This document shows positions 1 to 5,291 of a DNA stretch of 21,618 nucleotides, one piece after another (the stretch's first letter is position 1; each line of letters starts with the position of its first letter). This DNA is from a virus. The translations under genes were made by a program, and so were the position numbers. The notes beneath the pieces are model-generated. The model saw only the letters and a list, made by a program, of their open reading frames with translations, ran no database searches and was not told where the DNA came from. Where the stretch lies: positions 1 through 21,618 of the IMG/VR virus record IMGVR_UViG_3300021092_000241. One strand, written 5' to 3'.

Positions 1-80
1 GTGATATAATCCGATGAAGAAGTCCGATCTGAAAGTGGTGATAAGTATTCTAGATCTGGTAGTTCTCTAAAGTATCCCAT
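1..80 (-). CDS. 53: Baseplate wedge protein gp53, N-terminus only (partial)
   Basis: A minus-strand ATG at 78-80 opens a frame with no stop to the window edge, giving 26 codons that begin MGYFRELPDLEYLSPLSD. I recognise this opening as that of gp53 of marine T4-like phages, where a short acidic and aromatic N-terminus precedes the LysM-like wedge domain. In T4, gp53 joins baseplate wedges around the hub. The start lies 1 nt after the stop codon of gene 48, so the two are almost certainly co-transcribed and translationally coupled. Only the first residues are present, so the assignment rests on the N-terminal pattern and the position next to gene 48. Confidence 0.68.
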   Translation of the reverse strand, partial: MGYFRELPDLEYLSPLSDRTSSSDYI

Positions 81-81
81 T

Positions 82-1029
82 TTAGTAACCTACACCTCTG
101 AAATCGGGCTTTGCGTCATTACTAAATGCATCATAATCCTTTTCATAAATTGGAAACATTTCTTGAAAAGTTAAATCCATAGTCATAGAAACTGGAGTTC
201 CATCACTATATGTTGTATAGACATTTTCTCCTGTATAATTTACAGACATGTCTTTAAGAAAACAGGGTTTAAATTTATGTAAAAATGGATGATCACCTGA
301 ACCCTTTTTATATGCTAAGGTGAACACATTTGGCGTGCTTAAAAATGTTCCTCCTTGTTGACCTTTTGCAGCCATATTTTTCTTTAAAGTCCGAATAATG
401 TTTTTAACATTATTACTTTCATCGTTATCTCTTGGAGTCATTTTAAAAGAAAATCTAAAAGTTCTTAAAGTGACTCCACTGAATAGTAACTCCATATTTG
501 GGTTAAGTATTTGTCCACTTTCTCTTGCTAAAAAGGAGTTAAGTGATACATTTCCACCAAAAACAGATACTGCCTCTGCAGCGAGTCCTTTCATTATTAA
601 ATTTTTCACATCGCCTCCAAGACTATTAAAAAATGTTCTAGTTTCTCCGCTTAACTTCTCGCCAATTTTTGTTATACTTCCTGTAATATTACCCTCATTA
701 AATCCATAATCACCAGTCATTACATTTTGGACAGCACTTAATCCTTTAGCAACAATAGTATTCATACTATCATCACTATAATTTACACTATTGCCGTCTT
801 GAATATTAGAAGGCATTGGTAAAATAATAAGACTAGATATTATTGCACCTGTCTCTGGATTTGATGTTACTTGATTTTGCGGGGTCGCATTAACAGTTAC
901 ATTACTACTTCCCAAAAGACTTCCTGGAACATAAGAAGATATTCCCACACTAAACCAATCTGTGGTTTGATAAAGTATTTCGTTAGGATATCTTAAAGAA
1001 TATGAAGTAACTGGAAGCGGTGTAGGCAT
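82..1029 (-). CDS. 48: Baseplate tail tube cap protein gp48
   Basis: The 315-aa protein matches gp48 of T4-like phages, which sits on the hub and starts tail tube polymerisation together with gp54. The diagnostic part is the C-terminal half: NPNMELLFSGVTLRTFRFSF with MTPRD following (176-201), then a helical stretch of the NVKNIIRTLKK type (207-217), HPFLHKFKPC (247-256), a VNYTGENVYTTYSDGTPVSM segment (263-282) and a final LTFQEMFPIYEKDYD (287-301). This is the tail-tube-like fold family. The N-terminal 100 residues are Ser/Asn-rich and less conserved in my reading. The ATG is preceded by a good ribosome site, AAAAGGATAA. It lies 10 nt after the upstream unknown gene and 1 nt before gene 53, in one minus-strand operon. 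Confidence 0.88.
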   Translation of the reverse strand: MPTPLPVTSYSLRYPNEILYQTTDWFSVGISSYVPGSLLGSSNVTVNATPQNQVTSNPETGAIISSLIILPMPSNIQDGNSVNYSDDSMNTIVAKGLSAVQNVMTGDYGFNEGNITGSITKIGEKLSGETRTFFNSLGGDVKNLIMKGLAAEAVSVFGGNVSLNSFLARESGQILNPNMELLFSGVTLRTFRFSFKMTPRDNDESNNVKNIIRTLKKNMAAKGQQGGTFLSTPNVFTLAYKKGSGDHPFLHKFKPCFLKDMSVNYTGENVYTTYSDGTPVSMTMDLTFQEMFPIYEKDYDAFSNDAKPDFRGVGY

Positions 1030-1039
1030 TTATCCTTTT

Positions 1040-1441
1040 TTAATTATTTAGTCTAATATTTGCAAAAGGGACTTCTCTTAAGTCTGCAATTTCATCTGCA
1101 TAAACTTCATATAAAGATCCAGCAATTTCATTCCAAGTATATTGATGAACTTCTCCCCAGTGAAAATTAAGTGCCTTAAATCCCCAATTAAAAACTTGTG
1201 TGACTGCTACTAATGGATTTGAATCGTATCTAATATTAGGTGTTTTTGGATTGTAAACAAACGTATAATATTTACCAGATTGTGGAATCTTTCCACTTTC
1301 TTCCAATACCTCTAAAACTCTTAGCATTAAATCATCGGGATTTTCTGTTCCATCAATACCATCGATGACTGGACGAATGCGATTCGTATTATCATCAGTT
1401 GGATTTTTTTCTCTTCGTTCTTTAAGTGTCTTTCTAGGCAT
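1040..1441 (-). CDS. Conserved unknown structural-operon protein (133 aa)
   Basis: I do not know a function for this protein. It begins MPRKTLKERREKNPTDDNTN. The frame can be extended to a TTG at 1453, but the ATG at 1439-1441 is preferred: it overlaps the end of gene 4 by 8 nt, which is usual in this operon. The N-terminal 20 residues are strongly basic, suggesting DNA or protein binding. The rest looks like a small globular domain, with YYTFVYNPKTPNIRYDSNPL and a conserved-looking FHWGEVHQYTWNEIAGSLYE near the C-terminus. I have the impression that homologues occur between genes 4 and 48 in marine T4-like phages, usually annotated as hypothetical. Its placement between a head-completion gene and a tail-cap gene suggests a role in head or tail finishing; this is inference. 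Confidence 0.8.
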   Translation of the reverse strand: MPRKTLKERREKNPTDDNTNRIRPVIDGIDGTENPDDLMLRVLEVLEESGKIPQSGKYYTFVYNPKTPNIRYDSNPLVAVTQVFNWGFKALNFHWGEVHQYTWNEIAGSLYEVYADEIADLREVPFANIRLNN

Positions 1442-1877
1442 TAGAGATACCAAGTTCTGATTCTGTTAGGACTTTAAATTCATATCCACGATCAGCACAC
1501 CATTCTCTTGCCGCACTCCATTTTGCCTGATTTTTAGCATACTCATATGCTTCATAAAGATATTTTTTAGTCTGTCGTTGTGGTTTTGGTGGAGGAGTTG
1601 TTTGTCTTTTTGGTTTAATCTCAATCAAATATTTTTTGAGTAAACCATTACTTTCTTTGACTTTGATATAAAAGTCTGGAAAATATCGATGAACTTTATT
1701 ATCTACAGGAGAACGATAAGGTAATGCTATTTCTTCTGAACCCCATTCAATAATATTTTCATTTAAGTCACAATAGACCATAAATTTACGTTCCCAAAGA
1801 GATCTGTAAATGATATTTGTTGGATCTCCCTTGTATTTTTTTGGATAGGAAGGTTGATATTTTCCCTTATATGACAT
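1434..1877 (-). CDS. 4: Head completion protein gp4 (PD-(D/E)XK nuclease fold)
   Basis: The 147-aa protein matches T4 gp4 (gp50/gp4), which finishes packaged heads before tail joining. T4 gp4 is about 150 aa. Visible signature: GDPTNIIYRSLWERKFMVYC (17-36) with NENIIEWGSEE (39-49), then HRYFPDFY (63-70) and YLIEIKPK (83-90). The E29, D68 and E86-x-K88 pattern is that of the TnsA-like PD-(D/E)XK nuclease fold, and all of these residues are present, so catalytic competence is possible. A Lys/Gln/Pro-rich linker (89-104) leads to a helical C-terminus rich in Tyr, Ala and Trp. It is the first gene of the minus-strand operon, starting 35 nt from the divergent plus-strand gene. The start ATG has no obvious Shine-Dalgarno sequence. 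Confidence 0.87.
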   Translation of the reverse strand: MSYKGKYQPSYPKKYKGDPTNIIYRSLWERKFMVYCDLNENIIEWGSEEIALPYRSPVDNKVHRYFPDFYIKVKESNGLLKKYLIEIKPKRQTTPPPKPQRQTKKYLYEAYEYAKNQAKWSAAREWCADRGYEFKVLTESELGISNA

Positions 1878-1888
1878 TATACATAGTA

Positions 1889-1896
1889 TATAAACT
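1889..1896 (+). promoter_or_regulatory. Weak late promoter candidate for the tube-like gene
   Basis: TATAAACT, within TATATAAACT, matches six of eight positions of the T4 late element TATAAATA. It is 17 nt upstream of the GTG at 1913. It lies back to back with the minus-strand candidate at 1905-1912, so the two would fire in opposite directions across the same 35 bp. The match is weak and the call depends on position. Confidence 0.3.
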
Positions 1897-1904
1897 CATC
1901 TAAG

Positions 1905-1912
1905 TATTTAGA
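1905..1912 (-). promoter_or_regulatory. Late promoter candidate for the gene 4 operon
   Basis: Read on the minus strand the sequence is TCTAAATA, one mismatch from the T4 late -10 element TATAAATA. It lies in the 35-bp divergent gap, 28 nt upstream of the gene 4 ATG, so transcription would begin roughly 20 nt before the gene. No other candidate exists in the gap on this strand. Confidence 0.45.
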
Positions 1913-2623
1913 GTGCCTACTAAAAAAAGAATATCTGATTTCAAACCATTATTTACCAACCTCGCACAAACTTCACATTATGAAGTTAGATTTGGAGGTC
2001 TTGGATCTAGTGGTGGGGAACTAATTTCATATCTTAATAGTAAAGGGATTACTCAGAGATTCATTGTCGAAGACTGCGGACTACTTTGTTCATCGGCATC
2101 TCTTCCAACAACAAATTTGGCAACGGCAACTATTAGTGGAAATCATATGGGTACGACTGAGTATTTTGCTCATACAAGGCAATACTCTCCAATTACTCTA
2201 GAATTTTATGTAGATAAAAATTATAATGCTCTTAAATTTATGGAAAGTTGGATGGAGTTTATTGCGAGTGGATCTCATAATCCAATTGACAGTCGTCTTC
2301 CTTCGGTGAAACAAAATAGTGACGCTTATCTTTTTAGAATGCAGTATCCGGAATATTATAAATCAAATGAGACAAAAATTACCAAGTTTGATAAAGATTA
2401 TAATCAGGAAATAGAATATACTTTTAGAGGTCTTTTTCCATCAGCAATTTCATCTCTGGCAGTTAGTTATTCTGCATCTAACATTCTTACTATGGCAGTA
2501 ACATTTCAATATGATCGCTATATTGCCGGTAAGTCCAGTTCGCTTTCAAATTTGCTTGGAAACAATAATAACTTTGTTTCGAACATTGCAAATACAGCAA
2601 ATTTCATTGAAAATATTTTTTAG
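1913..2623 (+). CDS. Tail tube/tube initiator-like protein (gp19/gp54 family)
   Basis: The 236-aa protein resembles T4-type tail tube proteins (gp19 and the related initiator gp54). An N-terminal strand region around YEVRFGGLG (23-31) is followed by FIVEDCGLLCSSASLPTTNL (50-69), a tube-like hairpin AHTRQYSPITLEFYVDKNYN (86-105), then a FMESWMEFIASG helix. Near the C-terminus come LFPSAISSLAVSYSASNILT (174-193) and a final beta strand VTFQYDRY. T4 gp54 is longer, about 320 aa. Placement beside hub gene 26, away from the main tube gene, favours a hub or initiator variant over the bulk tube protein. The start codon is GTG; no in-frame ATG nearby keeps the conserved N-terminus, and no clear Shine-Dalgarno is visible. 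Confidence 0.68.
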   Translation: MPTKKRISDFKPLFTNLAQTSHYEVRFGGLGSSGGELISYLNSKGITQRFIVEDCGLLCSSASLPTTNLATATISGNHMGTTEYFAHTRQYSPITLEFYVDKNYNALKFMESWMEFIASGSHNPIDSRLPSVKQNSDAYLFRMQYPEYYKSNETKITKFDKDYNQEIEYTFRGLFPSAISSLAVSYSASNILTMAVTFQYDRYIAGKSSSLSNLLGNNNNFVSNIANTANFIENIF

Positions 2624-2653
2624 ATAATATGAATACCAATATCAATTTTGCCG

Positions 2654-2661
2654 AATAAATA
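2654..2661 (+). promoter_or_regulatory. T4-type late promoter upstream of gene 26
   Basis: AATAAATA matches the NATAAATA late promoter described for T4-like cyanophages. It lies in the 69-bp gap between the tube-like gene and gene 26, 32 nt before the gene 26 ATG. The predicted start site falls 6-7 nt further on, leaving a leader of about 25 nt. It would drive the hub operon from gene 26 onwards. Confidence 0.65.
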
Positions 2662-2692
2662 AGTGTAGTTGAATATTTAATGTTTAAATAAA

Positions 2693-3412
2693 ATGCCTTT
2701 ACCTAAAATTTCTACACCAACATATGAGTTGGAAATACCTTCGTTAAAAAAAAATATTAAATACAGACCATTTTTAGTCAAAGAAGAAAAGGTCTTAATT
2801 ATTGCGATGGAAAGTGAGGATCCAAAACAAATTGCAGAAGCGGTAAAAACCGTAATTTCAAATTGTATTCTTACTAAAGGAATTAAAGTCGAACAACTAT
2901 CAACTTTCGATATTGAATATTTGTTTCTGAATGTTCGGGGAAAGTCTGTTGGTGAGTCTGTTGATGTTTTAATTACCTGCCCAGACGACGGAACCACACA
3001 AGTTCCGGTTTCAATTAATCTAGATGAAATTAAAGTAAATGTTGGTGAGGAACACTCAAAGGATATTAAACTTGATGATACTTTGACTCTTCGAATGAAA
3101 TATCCATCGATGCAAGAGTTCATTAAGACTAATTTTAATAATACTCAATCTATTAGTATTGATGACACCTTTGAGATGATTTCTTCTTGTATCGATCAGA
3201 TTTTTAGTGAAGAAGAATCCTGGGTTGCTGCCGATTCGACTAAAAAAGAACTTGATGAATTTCTAGAACAACTGACCACAAATCAGTTTAAAGCAATTGA
3301 AAAGTTTTTTGAGACAATGCCTAAACTATCTCATATTATTAAGGTCAAAAATCCAAATACCGAAGTTGAAAGTGAGGTCGTATTGGAGGGTCTAACATCT
3401 TTTTTCGCCTAG
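2693..3412 (+). CDS. 26: Baseplate hub protein gp26
   Basis: The 239-aa protein matches the T4 gp26 family (T4 base plate protein family; T4 gp26 is 208 aa), a hub assembly component. Visible family features: MPLPKISTPTYELEIPS at the N-terminus, KYRPFLVKEEK (23-33), a helical segment with ISNCI (55-59), FDIEYLFLNVRGKSVGE (72-88) and CPDDG (96-100). The C-terminal third is helical and acidic, ending EGLTSFFA. Its last codons carry a perfect -1 slippery heptamer, described separately, that would extend this protein into the next ORF. The gene order 26 then a short 51-position ORF agrees with T4 (25-26-51-27). It likely provides the chaperone-like N-terminal part for the tape-measure-like proteins encoded next. 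Confidence 0.86.
   Translation: MPLPKISTPTYELEIPSLKKNIKYRPFLVKEEKVLIIAMESEDPKQIAEAVKTVISNCILTKGIKVEQLSTFDIEYLFLNVRGKSVGESVDVLITCPDDGTTQVPVSINLDEIKVNVGEEHSKDIKLDDTLTLRMKYPSMQEFIKTNFNNTQSISIDDTFEMISSCIDQIFSEEESWVAADSTKKELDEFLEQLTTNQFKAIEKFFETMPKLSHIIKVKNPNTEVESEVVLEGLTSFFA
3385..3406 (+). promoter_or_regulatory. Programmed -1 frameshift signal at the end of gene 26
   Basis: The heptamer T TTT TTC at 3400-3406 has the X XXY YYZ form in the gene 26 frame (TCT TTT TTC). An SD-like GGAGGG occupies 3385-3390, 9 nt before the heptamer, a spacing close to that of the stimulatory SD in E. coli dnaX. After a -1 slip the next codons are CGC CTA GGA and then the ATG at 3415, so the shifted frame is open and continues through the 59-codon ORF. 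The product would be 238 + 3 + 59 = 300 aa. The gene 26 stop follows one codon after the heptamer. No strong downstream hairpin is visible; only a short GCC/GGC pairing is present. Confidence 0.65.
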
Positions 3413-3414
3413 GA

Positions 3415-3594
3415 ATGGCTCATACTTCGTTGGAGTCATATTATAGAACTACTTTTCAGTTGATGCAGCATCATAAATACTCATTAACAGAATTAGAAAA
3501 TATGATGCCCTGGGAAAGAGAGGTTTATATTACTCTTCTTTCACAATATGTTGAAGAGCAAAATCTAAAGAACCAACATCAACAGAATGGCTAG
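3415..3594 (+). CDS. Small gp51-position ORF, likely the frameshift extension of gp26
   Basis: This 59-codon frame is too short for many gene callers. It starts 2 nt after the gene 26 stop and overlaps the next start by 8 nt. It has the look of the second half of a tail assembly chaperone: a Tyr/Gln-rich N-terminus, then LTELENMMPWEREVYITLLS (24-43) and a charged helical tail. Leu-rich helices joined by a PWERE(V/I)Y motif recur in the downstream part of such two-part chaperones. An AGGA abuts the ATG with no spacer, so independent initiation would be poor; translation by -1 frameshifting from gene 26 fits better. T4 carries gene 51, the hub assembly catalyst (249 aa), in this position. Sequence homology to T4 gp51 itself is not established here. 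Confidence 0.72.
   Translation: MAHTSLESYYRTTFQLMQHHKYSLTELENMMPWEREVYITLLSQYVEEQNLKNQHQQNG
3472..3479 (+). promoter_or_regulatory. Internal late promoter candidate
   Basis: CATAAATA fits NATAAATA exactly and shares the ATAAATACT core with the intergenic candidate at 11099. It lies inside the 59-codon ORF, 108 nt before the start at 3587. It could add transcripts for the long hub proteins without gene 26. Being inside coding sequence (codons for His, Lys and Tyr), it may be chance. Confidence 0.35.
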
Positions 3595-5290
3595 TCTATC
3601 ATCTCCATTTGCACCTCCTGCTCTTCCTGCAGCACAAGCACAACCACAGGCAGGTTTGGTTAATATTGAGAGAAATTTAGAATCTCAGAAAGAACAAAAT
3701 GTTAAGCAGACACAGGAAATTTCTGGACTTCGCACCACGATAGAATCTTTAAGAACAGAAGTCACAACATTGAATAATGGTATCGGGTCTGTTTCTAATT
3801 TAATACAGCAAGATACTGCCGTCGAAAAACAACAAGAACAACAAGAAGCAGAAAGAGAGAGAAGACTTGTTGAAACTAAAGTTCGAATGGGAAAAGAGTC
3901 TCAACTAGAAAGCAGTATTACAAGTGCTCTTGTGGGACCGGTTCAGGCTCTTGAACCAAAAATTAATAACATATTTGATAGAATTAAAACAGCTTTATTT
4001 ACATTATTTACCGGTTGGTTAACGAATCAGGGAATTGAAGCACTTAGAGCAAGTGCAGAAGGAAATAAAACTGAATTAGAAAAAATTAGAGATAGAGTTC
4101 TTAATGCTTTTGGAGATGTTATAAAAGTCTTCGCAGCGATTAGAACCGGATTTAGTTTGATAATTGGAACTATTACCACACTTGCTGGAAGAATTGCTGG
4201 TTTTGTAACCAAACTTGCTCTGGCACCCATAAAAGTTTTAACAAATACTCTTAGAGGTGCTCCTCTTCTACAAAATGTGTTTGGTGAAACAAAACCTAAA
4301 CCTAAACCAACAGGACCAGGACTCATTGGAGGATTATTCAGTAGTGTTGAAGCATTTATGAATTTTAGAAATGGGGAAAATGTAGATGCAATTATGAACG
4401 CTGCGTTGTTACTTCCGACACCTCCTATTGTTAAAGGACTTTTAATTGCGGGTGTAACAGTAGATAATATAGCAGAAGTATTTGGTGGTAATCTTTTTGG
4501 GTTTAAAAATCCAAATCACGAAAGAAAGGGAAAAGAAATTGCGGAAGAAGCAAAAAAACAAAAAAAATCTTCAACATCAACAACATCAACAACATCAACA
4601 TCAACAACATCGACAACATCGACAACATCAACATCAACCGCACAAACTCCGTTAATGGGAGATAAAAAAGATGAAAAATCTGAAACTGATCCAAAAAATA
4701 TGACTCCTGGTCCAGTACCCGGAAGTCCAAATATTCAACCTACTTCTGCTGGTGGTGCTGCTCCTGCTGGTGGTGCTACTCCTGCTGGTGGTGCTGCTCC
4801 TGCTGGTGGTGGAGATCCCGCAGGTGGTGCTGCTCCTCCTACTAGTGGTGGTGTTAGTAGTCCAATGACATCTATGGCACCACAGGCATCAGAACTTTCA
4901 TTAAATAATCCTCCGGGAGCACTAGTTCCCGGACAAAGACCTGATAAAGCTCTGACTAGCGAACAATTTAAGGCAGCAACACAAGCAAGAGCACAGGGTA
5001 AAGCAGATGGATTGTCTGGAAAAGAATTGGAGATATATGTTGCAAATGCTGCTATGAATGCTGGAACACCGAGCACCGCAAATATAAGTTCTCCAGCGCA
5101 GACTCCAAATGTTGGGGCACTTCCAGAACCGACTCCAAATGTTATTATGGCAGGAGAGCAGGGTGGTTCTCAACAATCACCAACTCCACAGGCACCACCA
5201 GTAGGAAGCGATACTCCTATAATTAATTCTTCCAATCCTGATAATTTTTATGTCCTTTATTCTCAATTAAATTATAATGTGGTGATATAA
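3587..5290 (+). CDS. Tape-measure/hub-like structural protein (567 aa), function inferred
   Basis: I cannot assign this protein by motif, but its build and place suggest a hub-associated or tape-measure-like protein (T4 gp29 is 590 aa). Order: a Pro/Ala/Gln start, a long heptad coiled coil (about 24-112), an amphipathic hydrophobic segment LFTLFTGWLTNQGIEAL (137-153), a charged helix, then very hydrophobic helices (about 175-222 and 265-300) as seen in tape measures. Residues 328-351 are a Ser/Thr repeat and 389-418 a GGAAPA repeat, followed by Ala/Pro-rich sequence and a short ordered C-terminus. The GWL-rich block resembles the one in the following gene. It comes directly after the predicted tail assembly chaperone, where tape-measure genes usually lie. 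It starts 8 nt inside the 59-codon ORF and ends 1 nt before the next start. Confidence 0.72.
   Translation: MASLSSPFAPPALPAAQAQPQAGLVNIERNLESQKEQNVKQTQEISGLRTTIESLRTEVTTLNNGIGSVSNLIQQDTAVEKQQEQQEAERERRLVETKVRMGKESQLESSITSALVGPVQALEPKINNIFDRIKTALFTLFTGWLTNQGIEALRASAEGNKTELEKIRDRVLNAFGDVIKVFAAIRTGFSLIIGTITTLAGRIAGFVTKLALAPIKVLTNTLRGAPLLQNVFGETKPKPKPTGPGLIGGLFSSVEAFMNFRNGENVDAIMNAALLLPTPPIVKGLLIAGVTVDNIAEVFGGNLFGFKNPNHERKGKEIAEEAKKQKKSSTSTTSTTSTSTTSTTSTTSTSTAQTPLMGDKKDEKSETDPKNMTPGPVPGSPNIQPTSAGGAAPAGGATPAGGAAPAGGGDPAGGAAPPTSGGVSSPMTSMAPQASELSLNNPPGALVPGQRPDKALTSEQFKAATQARAQGKADGLSGKELEIYVANAAMNAGTPSTANISSPAQTPNVGALPEPTPNVIMAGEQGGSQQSPTPQAPPVGSDTPIINSSNPDNFYVLYSQLNYNVVI
4568..4639 (+). repeat. 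Ser/Thr codon repeat (ACA/TCA) in the 567-aa protein
   Basis: Seventy-two bases consist almost only of the codons ACA, TCA and TCG, encoding a Ser-Thr run of 24 residues (328-351). The Thr-Thr-Ser and Thr-Ser units are irregular, so this is a compositional linker rather than an exact tandem array. It probably separates the hydrophobic N-terminal half from the C-terminal part. Confidence 0.8.
4751..4840 (+). repeat. 18-bp tandem repeat encoding GGAAPA (5 units)
   Basis: Five in-frame 18-nt units of the form GGTGGTGCTGCTCCTGCT run end to end. Units 1 and 3 are identical, unit 2 has one change (Ala to Thr), unit 4 is diverged (Gly-Gly-Gly-Asp-Pro-Ala) and unit 5 ends in Pro. The product is a flexible Gly/Ala/Pro linker. 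Confidence 0.85.
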
Positions 5291-5291
5291 T

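Noticed and set aside
398-709. Plus-strand frame of 103 codons over gene 48
   Set aside because: Antisense shadow of gene 48, with a Leu/Ser-rich composition and no start signal.
2677-3123. Minus-strand frame of 148 codons over gene 26
   Set aside because: Lies wholly antisense to gene 26, which has clear family motifs and a promoter.
4735-5076. Minus-strand frame of 113 codons rich in Ala/Pro
   Set aside because: Antisense of the GGAAPA repeat and following linker; composition mirrors the repeat.
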